A DNA stretch of 64,000 bases from Rhizobium sp. CF080 (GCF_000282095.2 NZ_AKKC02000004.1:62001-126000), one strand, 5' to 3'; shown: positions 7,209 to 15,749, counted from the first letter of the stretch. Notes: a model not told the origin generated them from the sequence alone. Translations and numbers: made by a program.

Positions 7209-8198
7209 ATGCAGACGCTCACCTACGCTCTTGACACGACCTGGCGCACATTGCTCGCGGACCTTGTCGTCGTGCCGGCGAATGTGCTTCGCCGTGCCGG
7301 CCTTCCGGACGATTTATTGCACCAGCCTTCGGTGCGGCTTGAGCCGGAGGACTATTATCGTCTCTGGGAAAGTGCCGAACAGGAGAAGGGCGACCCTCTT
7401 TTTCCTATTCGAGTCTGCGAAGCCGTCCGCGCCGAATCCTTCTCGCCACCCCTGTTCGCGGCGCTGTGCAGTCCCAATCTGCTGGTGGCGGCGCAGCGCG
7501 TCGCCAAATACAAGAAGCTCATCGGCCCGATGCAGATGGAAGTGCGCGACGATCGCGACATGCTGACCATCGAGTTCGCCTGGCTGGACGGGCCGCGGCG
7601 TCCTCCGGTGTCCCTGGTGGCAATGGAGCTGCTTTTCTGTGTCACTCTTGTCCGAATCGGCACACGAGAGGCGATCTCTCCAATCGACGTAACGACGACA
7701 GACCTGCCATCGCCACTAGCTCCCTATGAGAATTTCCTGGGCGCTCGTCTCCGCCGTGGCCCTCGTCATATGGTCAGGTTCGCGAAATCCGATGCGGTCC
7801 GCCCGTTCCTGACGTCAAACGAGCCTCTTTGGGCCGCATTCGAACCTGATCTGCGCCAGCGTCTGGCGGACCTCGACGCATCGGTGACCGTCGCCAAACG
7901 GGTCCGGGCTGCACTTCACGAAGCTATCCCGAGCGGCCTGACGACCATGGAAGCCATCGCCCAAAAATTGGCGGTGAGCAAGCGTACGCTCCAGCGCCGG
8001 ATCGAAGCCGAGGGTACGAGCTTCCAGCAGATTCTGAAGGAGACGCGGGAAGCACTGGCGCGCCACTATCTGGAAAAGACAGCCCTCCCGGCGTCGGAGA
8101 TTTCATTCCTGCTAGGCTTCGACGAACCCAACTCCTTCTATCGGGCATTCCGGAGCTGGACAGGGAAAACCCCCGACAGCATCAGGCAGCACGCGTAA
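7209..8198 (+). CDS. AraC-family transcriptional regulator (AraC_binding_2/OruR-like N-terminus)
   Basis: A 329-residue regulator. The N-terminal 190 residues (for example VVVPANVLRRAGLPDDLLHQPSVRLEPEDYYRLW and LCSPNLLVAAQRVAKYKKLIGPM, split here by intervening sequence) match the arabinose-binding-like domain found in OruR/ArgR-type AraC proteins. The C-terminal 100 residues form the two AraC helix-turn-helices: TTMEAIAQKLAVSKRTLQRRI and ASEISFLLGFDEPNSFYRAFRSWTG. Such proteins usually activate an adjacent catabolic gene. The SDR immediately upstream, sharing a 15-base promoter motif, is the likely target. A strong 12-bp stem-loop terminates the region downstream. Confidence 0.88.
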   Translation: MQTLTYALDTTWRTLLADLVVVPANVLRRAGLPDDLLHQPSVRLEPEDYYRLWESAEQEKGDPLFPIRVCEAVRAESFSPPLFAALCSPNLLVAAQRVAKYKKLIGPMQMEVRDDRDMLTIEFAWLDGPRRPPVSLVAMELLFCVTLVRIGTREAISPIDVTTTDLPSPLAPYENFLGARLRRGPRHMVRFAKSDAVRPFLTSNEPLWAAFEPDLRQRLADLDASVTVAKRVRAALHEAIPSGLTTMEAIAQKLAVSKRTLQRRIEAEGTSFQQILKETREALARHYLEKTALPASEISFLLGFDEPNSFYRAFRSWTGKTPDSIRQHA

Positions 8199-8279
8199 TT
8201 TCGCAATGAACGGAGTTGGACTGGAGACGCCGTCTTTGCATGTCTGAGCGACGGGGCTGTGCATGAATCCGCGGGCCGG

Positions 8280-8312
8280 CCCTGACGCCACCGGTAATTC
8301 GTGGCGTCAGGG
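8280..8312. terminator. Bidirectional stem-loop between convergent genes
   Basis: CCCTGACGCCAC (8280-8291) and GTGGCGTCAGGG (8301-8312) form a perfect 12-bp stem with a 9-base loop. It lies between the 3' ends of the AraC gene (plus) and the methyltransferase gene (minus). No clear U-tract follows on either side, so it may work as a roadblock or RNA-protecting hairpin. Confidence 0.6.
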
Positions 8313-8358
8313 CTTCACTCCGGCTTGTGCATCCGGAGCCGCTTAGACCCGAAGCAGC

Positions 8359-9420
8359 TCAGGCTCGCACTTCGAAGATCATGTTGAACGGGGTTTCGCT
8401 CGCGCGTCGGAAGTGCGAATAGCCCGCGTCGAGCGCTACCTTGCGAAGCTTCATCTCGCCAGCCTGAGCTCCAAGGCCAAGGCCGACCTCCTGTGCCATG
8501 GAGGCGGGAGTGCAGATCATGGTCGAAGCGCCGTAGTAAACGCGCCCGACCGGGTTGAGATTGTCCTTCAAGCCGTCATGCGCGAAGGGTTCGACGATCA
8601 TCCAGGTGCCGCCCTTCGCCATCGTCTCGCGGATATGACGACCCGCTCCGACCGGATCGCCCATATCGTGCAGGCAATCGAACATGGCGACGAGATCGTA
8701 GTTGCCGCCCGGGAATTCCTTCGCCGAAGCCTGGCGGAACGTCACCCGGTCGCCGACGCCAGCCTCCTGGGCTGCACGCTTTGCGCGCTCAATGGAAGGG
8801 GCATGGTAGTCAAACCCGTGAAAATGCGACTTCGGAAAGGCCTTGGCCATGAGGATCGTCGAAGCGCCGTGACCGCAGCCGACGTCGGCGACCTCCGCCC
8901 CACGTTCCAGTTTTTCTTTGACGCCTTGAAGCGCCGGAATCCATTCGTCGACCAGATGGCTGTTGTAACCGGGCCGGAAGAAGCGCTCCGTGCCCCGGAA
9001 GAGGCAGGTGCTGTGTTCATGCCAGCCGAGCCCACGGCCGGTGCGAAAGGCTTCCTCCACCTTTGGCTCGTCCATCCACATCGACTGCACGATTTCGAAA
9101 GCGCCGCCGAAGAAGGCCGGACTGTCCTCATTGGCAAAAACCAGCGCCTGCTCGGGCGTCATGGCGAACTTGCTCGAGGCTTCATCATAGGAAATGTAAT
9201 CGGCCGCGGCCATGGCGGCGAGCCATTCGCGCACGTTCCGTTCCGTGAGCCCTGTCGTTTCCGCCAGCTCCATCGAGGATCGTGGCCGTCCGTCCATCAT
9301 CGCCCGGAACAGGCCGAGATGGTCGCCAAGCACGACGAGAACGCCGGACACGCCGGCGCCGAGATCGCCTACCAGGCGACCGACAAGTTCGTCGACTTTC
9401 TGCATATCAGCTTCCTGCAT
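8359..9420 (-). CDS. Class I SAM-dependent methyltransferase with N-terminal winged helix
   Basis: A 353-residue protein. The N-terminal 110 residues contain a winged-helix-like segment (MELAETTGLTERNVREWLAAMAAADYI), usual in O-methyltransferase-like proteins where it serves dimerisation. The C-terminal two thirds are a Rossmann methyltransferase with the SAM motif VADVGCGHGASTI (about residue 180) and a motif around YDLVAMFDCLHDMGDP. I start at 9420 because GGAGGG lies 5 bases before that ATG. The frame stays open 22 codons further upstream without a ribosome site. Substrate unknown. Proteins with this architecture are often called transcriptional regulators or methyltransferases without experimental support. 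It is convergent with the AraC gene. Confidence 0.8.
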   Translation of the reverse strand: MQEADMQKVDELVGRLVGDLGAGVSGVLVVLGDHLGLFRAMMDGRPRSSMELAETTGLTERNVREWLAAMAAADYISYDEASSKFAMTPEQALVFANEDSPAFFGGAFEIVQSMWMDEPKVEEAFRTGRGLGWHEHSTCLFRGTERFFRPGYNSHLVDEWIPALQGVKEKLERGAEVADVGCGHGASTILMAKAFPKSHFHGFDYHAPSIERAKRAAQEAGVGDRVTFRQASAKEFPGGNYDLVAMFDCLHDMGDPVGAGRHIRETMAKGGTWMIVEPFAHDGLKDNLNPVGRVYYGASTMICTPASMAQEVGLGLGAQAGEMKLRKVALDAGYSHFRRASETPFNMIFEVRA

Positions 9421-9590
9421 GGCACCCTCCATAGGTACGCCCGCCCCAGCCCGGCGGAATTCTACGCCGAGGCAGCACGCCGTCAATGATGCATTCGGAC
9501 TAGACGGCCGATCGAATTCCGCAGTCTCTTCTCCCCGGTGGGAGAAGGTGCCGGTTGGCGGATGAGGAGGGTCTCACAGCTGCGCCGAAA

Positions 9591-10313
9591 TCAGCGGAAC
9601 TTCTCAGCCGTCGCGACGCAATTGATCAGCGCAGCCAATTCCTTGCGCGATGCAAACGAAGTTTCCGGGCTTATCGAGAGGAAGGCCTTGATGCCGCGAA
9701 CGGTCGGCACCGAGTTCTTTTCGAGCTGGCCGACGACGCGTTCCACTTCCGCATCGATGCCGGCATCGGCAACCGTGATGCCGACGATGCCGAGCGTCTT
9801 GGCTTCGGTGGCGGGAATCACGTCGCGAGTGAAGACCATGCGCGCGAGCGTGGCGCGGGAAACCCGGTCGGCGAGCGCGTTGAGGACCAGCGTCGGGGCG
9901 ATGTCGTGGTTCATTTCCGGCACCTGGAAAGTGGCGCTTTCGGCGGCGATCGCCACGTCTGCGAGAGCCGCGATGGCGCAGCCGACACCGGCGGCCCTGC
10001 CGCGGATGGCGGTGATGAACGGAACCGGGATTTCGCGCAGTACTTCATAGAAATCGAGCACCGGATCGGAGATCGCGTTGCGCAGGTCGAGCGCGGTGGC
10101 GCGGCTGCCAGCGGCCGGCATGGCGGCGCTGCGGCCGGTGCAGAAATCACCGCCCTTGGCGTTCATCAGCACGACGCGGGTTTCCGGCGACAGCGACTTC
10201 AGCGCGGCGGTGATCGCCTGCGCCATCTCGGGCGTCAGCGCATTGCCCTTGTCGGGACGGTTGAGGGTGATCTCAAGGACGTTCCCCCGGGTATTGATCA
10301 GGACTTCGGACAA
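9591..10313 (-). CDS. Enoyl-CoA hydratase/isomerase (crotonase) family protein
   Basis: A 240-residue crotonase. ITLNRPDKGNALTPEM, a first oxyanion loop GGDFCTGRS, and GRAAGVGCAIAALADVAIAAESATFQVPE are standard family segments. Crotonases hydrate, isomerise or hydrolyse acyl-CoA substrates. Translation probably starts at TTG (10313), since GAGGAG lies 6 bases before it and the encoded LSEVLINTRGNVLEITLNRP matches the family N-terminus. No ATG fits. The gene begins 10 bases after the stop of the molybdenum hydroxylase gene, so the two are cotranscribed. That suggests the hydroxylase product enters a CoA-thioester route. Which crotonase reaction applies cannot be told. Confidence 0.82.
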   Translation of the reverse strand: MSEVLINTRGNVLEITLNRPDKGNALTPEMAQAITAALKSLSPETRVVLMNAKGGDFCTGRSAAMPAAGSRATALDLRNAISDPVLDFYEVLREIPVPFITAIRGRAAGVGCAIAALADVAIAAESATFQVPEMNHDIAPTLVLNALADRVSRATLARMVFTRDVIPATEAKTLGIVGITVADAGIDAEVERVVGQLEKNSVPTVRGIKAFLSISPETSFASRKELAALINCVATAEKFR

Positions 10314-10323
10314 TGTTTTCTCC

Positions 10324-12687
10324 TCACGCTTCTTGTCGGGCTTTTGCCGCCTGGATGGCTGCCCAGATACGGGACGGCGTTGCAGGCATTTCGATATGGG
10401 TGACGCCGAGATCGGCGAGCGCATCGGTGATGGAGTTGATCGTCACGCCGAGCGACGGTGTCGTACCACCCTCGCCGCCCGGACGGAAACCGAGCGGATG
10501 GCTTTTGGCCGGCACTTCGCTGATATGCGTGTCGAAGCTCGGGAAATCCGAAGCGCGCGCCACCTGGTAATCCATGAAGGTGGCCGACAGGTTCTGGCCG
10601 GTCTCGCGGTCGTAATTCGACCATTCGAACAGCGCCTGGCCGGCACCCTGGACGATGCCGCCATGGGTCTGGCCATCGACGATCATCGGGTTCAGCGCCT
10701 TGCCGACGTCATCGACGGTCGAATAACGCGGGATATGGAAGAAGCCGGTTTCCGGATCGATCTCGATCTCGCAGACCGCTGCGCCATAGGGGTAGGCGAG
10801 CCCGTGGGTGGTCTCATCGGAAATCGCCGCAAGCGTGCCCCGCAGTTCGTCCGGCAGGCCGAGGTCGTTTTCCGCAGCCTGTGCCGCCTCGAACAGGCTG
10901 ACGACGCCGTTCGATCCGCGGGCGCGAAAATGGCCGTCGGTGAAGTCGATCTGTTCCGGAGCGACAGTCAGCATGAAGGCAGCAATCTTGCGGCCGCGTT
11001 CGATGATCTCGGCGGTCGCCTTGTGCATGACGATCGAAGAGAAACGCAGCGAGCGGCCGGAATGCGAACCACCGCCGGCCGAGACAAAATCCGTATCGCT
11101 GGCGCGGATCTGAACGACCTCGTGGGAAATGCCGAGGAATGAGCCGACGAGCTGGGCAAATGCCGTCTCGTGCCCCTGCCCCGTATTCTGGGTGCCGATG
11201 ACGACGTCGACGATGCCGGCGGTCGGATCCACGGTGATCTCGGCGCGCTCGCGCGGCACGCCGCTGGTACCCTCGATATAGTTGGACAGGCCGATGCCGC
11301 GATACATGCCGCGCTTGCGGGCTTCAGCGCGGCGCACCTCGAAACCCGTCCAGTCGGCCATCTCGAGCACCTTGTCCATGGCCGCGATATATTCACCATT
11401 GTCATAGGTGACGCCGACCGGGTTCGAATAGGGTGATGCGTCATCGGGGATCATGTTGATCCGTCGCAATTCCACCCGGTCGAAACCGAACTTGTGCGCG
11501 GCGAGATCAATCATCCGCTCGATGATATACATCGCTTCCGGACGGCCAGCGCTACGGTATGGGATGGTTGGCACGGTGTTCGACATCGCGGCGCGGAATT
11601 CCACATGCGCGACCGGCACCCGGTAGAGGCTGGTCATCAGCTGAATGCCCTTGTTGAGGGCCGTATAGGACACCGTATGGGCGCCGATATTGCTGGTATT
11701 GATCGAGTGGAACGCCAGGAATTTGCCGTTTTCGTCGAGCGCAAGACGCGCCTTCACATGCAGGTCCCTGCCCTGGAAATCCGACAGGAACGCCTCGATG
11801 CGCTCCGCCTGGTGCTTTACGGACCGGCCGACGAGCCTGGCGGCATAGGGCAAAAGCACGAATTCCGGGTATGTGGCATTGCGGGTGCCGAAATTGCCGC
11901 CGACATCGCGCGGCGCGACAACCCGCACGAAGGCCATGTCGACGCCGAGCGAGACCGCGATCTGCTCGCGCATCATCACCACGCCATGGCCACCGGAAGC
12001 ATGGATCGTATATTTGCCGGTCTCGGGATCGTATTCGCCCGACGACGACCGCGGCTCCATGTGGACGCCGGTGACGCGCTGCGCCCAGCTGGTGAATTCG
12101 AGGACGTGGGCGGCCTTGGCGAAGGCCTCTGCGGTGCCGGCCCTGTCACCGACTTCGCCGTCCATCGCCTTGTTGCCCGGAACATGGTCCCAAAGCTGCG
12201 GCGCACCTTCCTCCAGCGCGTCGACGCCGCGCACGACGGAGGGCAGCTCCTCCCAGTCGATTTCGATCGCTTCTGCGGCGTCCTTGGCGAGATTGGTGCT
12301 CTCGGCGACGACCATGGCGACCGCTTCGCCAACGAAGCGGGCCCTGTCGGTCGGCAGTGCCTGGTGGTGGGTGCGGGCGCGCTCGGTGCCGTCATGGTTC
12401 TTAATGCGGATATCGGAGCCGAACTGCGAACTACCGATCGCATGCGGAATCGGCGCGATGCCGGCGGCAACGATATCCGCGCCGGTCAGGACGGCAAGCA
12501 CGCCCGGCATTTCCCGGGCGGCCGAAGTGTCGATGCTGCGGATGATCGCATGGGCGTGGGGCGAACGGACGAAGGAGGCATAGGCCGTATTCTCGAATTT
12601 GAGGTCGTCGGCATATTGGCCTTTGCCGGTGATCAACCGGTTGTCTTCCTTACGCCTGACGTCTTCACCGATCATGCTCATGTTCAT
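10324..12687 (-). CDS. Xanthine dehydrogenase-family molybdopterin-binding large subunit (CoxL-like), solitary
   Basis: A 787-residue molybdenum hydroxylase large subunit. It begins with GEDVRRKEDNRLITGKGQYADD, typical of CoxL-like subunits. It has PYRSAGRPEA near residue 380 (carbon monoxide dehydrogenases carry AYxCSFR, so this is not a form I CODH), GTQNTGQGHETAFAQ for the cofactor, and GEGGTTPS near the C-terminus holding the catalytic glutamate. Such enzymes hydroxylate heteroaromatic rings or aldehydes using water. They normally need [2Fe-2S] and FAD subunits, and neither is encoded in this window. The start is uncertain among TTG 12690, ATG 12687, ATG 12681 and ATG 12675. GGAAG lies 3 bases before 12687 and 9 before 12681. 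The crotonase gene follows 10 bases downstream. Confidence 0.87.
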   Translation of the reverse strand: MNMSMIGEDVRRKEDNRLITGKGQYADDLKFENTAYASFVRSPHAHAIIRSIDTSAAREMPGVLAVLTGADIVAAGIAPIPHAIGSSQFGSDIRIKNHDGTERARTHHQALPTDRARFVGEAVAMVVAESTNLAKDAAEAIEIDWEELPSVVRGVDALEEGAPQLWDHVPGNKAMDGEVGDRAGTAEAFAKAAHVLEFTSWAQRVTGVHMEPRSSSGEYDPETGKYTIHASGGHGVVMMREQIAVSLGVDMAFVRVVAPRDVGGNFGTRNATYPEFVLLPYAARLVGRSVKHQAERIEAFLSDFQGRDLHVKARLALDENGKFLAFHSINTSNIGAHTVSYTALNKGIQLMTSLYRVPVAHVEFRAAMSNTVPTIPYRSAGRPEAMYIIERMIDLAAHKFGFDRVELRRINMIPDDASPYSNPVGVTYDNGEYIAAMDKVLEMADWTGFEVRRAEARKRGMYRGIGLSNYIEGTSGVPRERAEITVDPTAGIVDVVIGTQNTGQGHETAFAQLVGSFLGISHEVVQIRASDTDFVSAGGGSHSGRSLRFSSIVMHKATAEIIERGRKIAAFMLTVAPEQIDFTDGHFRARGSNGVVSLFEAAQAAENDLGLPDELRGTLAAISDETTHGLAYPYGAAVCEIEIDPETGFFHIPRYSTVDDVGKALNPMIVDGQTHGGIVQGAGQALFEWSNYDRETGQNLSATFMDYQVARASDFPSFDTHISEVPAKSHPLGFRPGGEGGTTPSLGVTINSITDALADLGVTHIEMPATPSRIWAAIQAAKARQEA

Positions 12688-12715
12688 CAACTTCCATGGA
12701 AATTCTCAAAAGCGC

Positions 12716-12738
12716 GCCGGATTGGTTTTCAATCCGGC
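12716..12738 (-). terminator. Terminator-like hairpin in the hydroxylase leader
   Basis: On the minus strand GCCGGATTG, a five-base loop and CAATCCGGC form a perfect 9-bp stem, followed by GCGCTTTTGAG. It lies between a 38-codon ORF (12757-12873) and the molybdenum hydroxylase start. It could end the short transcript or act as an attenuator. The U-run is short, so strength is uncertain. Confidence 0.5.
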
Positions 12739-12756
12739 ACGCCGTTTCGTCGAGCC

Positions 12757-12873
12757 TTAGCGGGAGGCCTGATTGAGGATGCGGGCAGGAGACGCCATCG
12801 GGCGCGCAGGCTGCCGCCATGGACAGTGCTCCGTCCGGCGTCTGCCGCATGCCTTGATTGTGAAAACCATCAT
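12757..12873 (-). CDS. Possible 38-residue leader peptide before the molybdenum hydroxylase gene
   Basis: This short ORF encodes 38 residues starting MMVFTIKACGRRRTEH and ending RILNQASR. An excellent GGGAGGA sits 8-11 bases before the tandem ATGs, much better than the ribosome site of the large gene downstream. It has two cysteines, a run of three arginines and many prolines, and no signal peptide or membrane segment. A candidate promoter lies about 95 bases upstream (12967-12994), and a 9-bp hairpin follows its stop before the hydroxylase gene. The order promoter, small ORF, hairpin, structural gene resembles translation-dependent attenuation. Equally it could be a small independent gene or the remnant of a longer one. 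No homologue is known to me. Confidence 0.4.
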   Translation of the reverse strand: MMVFTIKACGRRRTEHCPWRQPARPMASPARILNQASR

Positions 12874-12966
12874 GCCATTCCTCCCTGCCGCGCCGCCCGT
12901 TCCCCATGGCCGGCGGCGCATCCTGCTCACCTCCGGAAAACCCGGTCAACGGCGCAATGCGAATTA

Positions 12967-12994
12967 TTCATAATAGACACATTCTATCCGTCAA
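12967..12994 (-). promoter_or_regulatory. Candidate sigma-70 promoter for the hydroxylase transcript
   Basis: On the minus strand TTGACG (12994-12989) is followed after 16 bases by TATGAA (12972-12967). The spot is AT-rich in a GC-rich surrounding. It would give a leader of roughly 270 bases before the molybdenum hydroxylase start. Base match is reasonable but unsupported by data. Confidence 0.4.
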
Positions 12995-13043
12995 TGTTGA
13001 AAATCACCCTGCAGCGGGAATTAAAAGACCCGAGACGAAAAAA

Positions 13044-13062
13044 GGCCCGGCAGGGCCGGGCC
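13044..13062 (-). terminator. Rho-independent terminator of the hydrolase/LLM/reductase operon
   Basis: GGCCCGGC, a three-base loop and GCCGGGCC form a perfect 8-bp stem 25 bases after the hydrolase stop on the minus strand. It is followed in that direction by a run of six to seven T residues (plus-strand A-run just left of 13044). This is a classical intrinsic terminator. Confidence 0.85.
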
Positions 13063-13087
13063 AAATTTCCCCGGGAGGGGAATTGCG

Positions 13088-13867
13088 TCAGGCGGCCTCA
13101 GGTCCCTGGTTGAGCACATACCCCGGGCCGCGCTTTAGGAAGTCTGTCCAGAGGCGCAGCGTGCGTTCCGGCTGGTCGACCTCGATCGAATGGGCGGCGT
13201 CGAAGATGAAGGCGCGTTGCGAGGTCGGGATGTTGCGCTTCAGGTGCGCGCCTGCCTCTGCCGGTACGACCTTGTCTTCCGTGCCGAGCAGGATCAGCGT
13301 GACCGCCTCGATCGAGGGCAGGCGCGCACTGAGTGCCTCGTCAACCTGAACATTATTTGCGAGGCGCTCGTAGGTTTTGCCGTTAGTGGCCATGACATCC
13401 GGCGATTTCGGCGTCGACTTGATCTTCTGCGGATGGGCGTAGAGCGCCTTGAACCGCGCTTCCAGATCGACCGGGAGGCCGCCCTTGCCTTCGAAGCGGA
13501 AGCCGGCCGGCACGCCGAGAATCAGGTGATCGACCATCGTCGGATATTCGACGGCGAGCCACAAAGCGGTCCAGCTGCCGAAGGACGAGCCGATCACGTC
13601 GAAACGCGGGCCGACCAGCTTTTCGGCGAACTCGGCGACAATGGCCACCCAGTCCTGCACCGACTTCAGGCTATCGTTGCTTTCGGTGTCGTCGAAGCCG
13701 GGGCAGATCGGCGCATAGACCGTATGGTTGCCGGTCAACGCCTTCAGCGGTTCGGTCAGCATCACGCCACCGGCGGCGTGGAGATAGACAACCGGCGTGC
13801 CCGTACCGCCGACATGATAGGAGAGCTTTCCGCGGGAAAGCTCGATCGTCTTCAATTCAAAGCTCAT
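13088..13867 (-). CDS. Alpha/beta hydrolase (LLM module 1)
   Basis: A 259-residue alpha/beta-fold hydrolase. The nucleophile elbow is GSSFGS (about residue 118), the acid lies in LLGTEDKVVP, and the histidine is in AAHSIEVDQPE, so the Ser-Asp-His triad is complete. The oxyanion region is VVYLHAAGG. It is the last gene of a minus-strand operon, 14 bases after an LLM flavin monooxygenase and downstream of an FMN reductase. If the monooxygenase is a type II Baeyer-Villiger enzyme, this hydrolase would open the ester or lactone formed. That is inference from position. A second, diverged hydrolase (19190-19972) is paired with the second LLM gene. The operon ends at the terminator at 13044-13062. 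Confidence 0.85.
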   Translation of the reverse strand: MSFELKTIELSRGKLSYHVGGTGTPVVYLHAAGGVMLTEPLKALTGNHTVYAPICPGFDDTESNDSLKSVQDWVAIVAEFAEKLVGPRFDVIGSSFGSWTALWLAVEYPTMVDHLILGVPAGFRFEGKGGLPVDLEARFKALYAHPQKIKSTPKSPDVMATNGKTYERLANNVQVDEALSARLPSIEAVTLILLGTEDKVVPAEAGAHLKRNIPTSQRAFIFDAAHSIEVDQPERTLRLWTDFLKRGPGYVLNQGPEAA

Positions 13868-13881
13868 GGATCAAACTCCTC

Positions 13882-15006
13882 TTACAGACCAGCAACTTCG
13901 GGAGCGACGCGGTCGCGGAACAGTTCCATGCCGCGGCGAACGACGCTGCCCGGCATGTTACCGACCTTGATCGTCAGGTTCAGCAGGCCGCAATCCAGCT
14001 CCTGGCGCAGGCGCTTGATCTGCTTGATCACCGATTGCGGGCTGCCGCAGATGATCGAACCGGCTTCGATCTGCTCTTCCACCGTGCGGCCGCGCAGGGT
14101 GGCGAGACGCTTCTGGAAATTCTCGCCGGCATCAGCTTCCGTGTAATAACGGCTCTGGCCGAGCACGAGCTGCTGGGCGGAGCGCTGCGGGCGCATCAGC
14201 GTCTGGTGGAAATAGGTCTGGGCGGAAGCCATGTGGTGCTTTGCCTCCTCGTCGGTGTCGGCAATGCAGATCTGCTGGCCGACCAGGATGTCGTCCGGCG
14301 TCGGCTCCCAGCCGTAGGAGCGCGCGGTCTTCTTGAAGTTCTCGACGGCCGCCTTGGCGATCGACAGGTCCTGGATCAACGTGATGCCCATGATGGCACG
14401 CATCTTGGCGACGAATTCGGCCGATTCCGCATTGCTGGCGGACATCAGAATGCGCGGATGCGGCTTCTGGATCGGCTTCGGCCAGATGGAGACAGCCGGG
14501 AACTGGTAGTGCTCTCCTTCCCAGCCGAAGGGTTCGTCCTCGGTCCAGCACTTGATGATCAGCTCGGTCGCTTCGCGCAGGCGGCTGCGGGATTCGCTCG
14601 GAGGGATGTTGTAGGCGATATATTCGTGCGGGATGCCCCGGAGGAAGCCGGCGACAAGGCGGCCGCCGGACATCACATCGATCATCGCATATTCTTCGGC
14701 GACGCGGATCGGGTTGAGCAGCGGCAGCAGGTTGCCGACGATGGCGATCTTGGCCTTGCTTGTCTGGCGGGCAAGCGCACCGGCGATCAGGTTCGGGTTC
14801 GACATCAGGCCATAGGGGCTGAAGTGGTGCTCGTTACAGCCCACCCAGTCGAAACCATAGTTTTCGGCATCGACCATTTCGTCGATATATTCGTTGTAGA
14901 GCGCCTGGATCCGGGTGCTGTCGATCCCGTGCGTGCTGACCGGCCATTCATGCGGCAGCTTGTCGTAGTCCGGATAGGGCATCAGGTGGAAGAAGTTGAA
15001 TTTCAT
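13882..15006 (-). CDS. LLM class flavin-dependent monooxygenase (module 1)
   Basis: A 374-residue protein of the bacterial luciferase-like TIM-barrel family, whose members use reduced FMN and O2. It starts MKFNFFHLMPYPDYDK and carries NEHHFSPYGLM (about residue 58), GGRLVAGFLRGIPHEY (phosphate-binding region) and SASNAESAEFVAK. GGAGC before the ATG supports the start. The gene lies between the FMN reductase (70 bases upstream) and the alpha/beta hydrolase, giving a self-sufficient two-component monooxygenase plus hydrolase. It resembles the LLM protein at 18033-19193: both begin MKF-F-HLMPY and share NEHHS/F--YGLM. The two are diverged paralogues. Likely reactions include Baeyer-Villiger oxidation or hydroxylation; substrate unknown. 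Confidence 0.87.
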   Translation of the reverse strand: MKFNFFHLMPYPDYDKLPHEWPVSTHGIDSTRIQALYNEYIDEMVDAENYGFDWVGCNEHHFSPYGLMSNPNLIAGALARQTSKAKIAIVGNLLPLLNPIRVAEEYAMIDVMSGGRLVAGFLRGIPHEYIAYNIPPSESRSRLREATELIIKCWTEDEPFGWEGEHYQFPAVSIWPKPIQKPHPRILMSASNAESAEFVAKMRAIMGITLIQDLSIAKAAVENFKKTARSYGWEPTPDDILVGQQICIADTDEEAKHHMASAQTYFHQTLMRPQRSAQQLVLGQSRYYTEADAGENFQKRLATLRGRTVEEQIEAGSIICGSPQSVIKQIKRLRQELDCGLLNLTIKVGNMPGSVVRRGMELFRDRVAPEVAGL

Positions 15007-15075
15007 GGAAAGCTCCGCTGGGACCGTGGCCGCATAAGGGTCAAACGGATCCGACGATGACGGGTGAAAATGGGA

Positions 15076-15690
15076 TCAGTTGCTGGCGACGAGACGTGGC
15101 GCGACGTCGTCAACGCGGCGACTTGCCATCGCCATTTCGGCAAAACTGACGACCTGCGAGGCGACGATTTCGAGCGGCTGGGCAACCTCGCGACGGGCCG
15201 GATGGCCGTCGACGAAAGGCTTCTCGTTGGACTTGATGGTCGCTGCATAAGGGGTCGGCCAGCCACGCAGCGCATGCACGATGGAGCGCAGGCCGATCAG
15301 CGTGGAGCCGAGCGCCTGGTCGCCAGCGGCGCAGACAATGCAGCCGACGGCGCGGCCCTCGAAATAGGTACGGGCGTCCTCGCGCATGTCTTCCGTATAG
15401 TCGATGACGTTCTTGATCATGCCGGACATGCCGCCGTGGTAGCTCGGCGTTGCGATGACGATGCCGTCGGCGCGGCGCAGCGCCTGGAGGAGGCGAAGCG
15501 CGGCCGGCGTGCGATGGGTGACACCCGGATCGAAGAGTGGCAGCTCGAGCTCCGCACCGCAGATGAGGTCAGTCTCCGCGCCAGCCTTTTCGGCGGCGGC
15601 GAGGCAATAGCGCAGAGCAAGCTCGGAGCTCGAGCCGGGGCGCTGGGTTCCGCCGATACCGACAATATAGGGCTTACCGGTCTGCGTCAT
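15076..15690 (-). CDS. NAD(P)H-dependent FMN reductase (flavodoxin-like)
   Basis: A 204-residue flavodoxin-fold reductase. GIGGTQRPGSSSELALRYCL near residue 12 is the FMN-phosphate loop, and TPSYHGGMSGMIKNVIDYTED is the flavin-binding motif of NADPH-dependent FMN/azo reductases (PF03358 type). It supplies reduced FMN, and being first in the operon with an LLM monooxygenase strongly suggests that it is the partner reductase. The start ATG at 15690 is preceded by GGGAGGAGACCACT. Upstream is the 205-base divergent region shared with the GntR gene, with two GTATACC motifs, one of them about 60 bases from this start. Confidence 0.87.
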   Translation of the reverse strand: MTQTGKPYIVGIGGTQRPGSSSELALRYCLAAAEKAGAETDLICGAELELPLFDPGVTHRTPAALRLLQALRRADGIVIATPSYHGGMSGMIKNVIDYTEDMREDARTYFEGRAVGCIVCAAGDQALGSTLIGLRSIVHALRGWPTPYAATIKSNEKPFVDGHPARREVAQPLEIVASQVVSFAEMAMASRRVDDVAPRLVASN

Positions 15691-15749
15691 AGTGGTCTCC
15701 TCCCTCGGCCAAGCCCGATTGCCTTATCAGGCATCCTGAAGAGAGTTTT

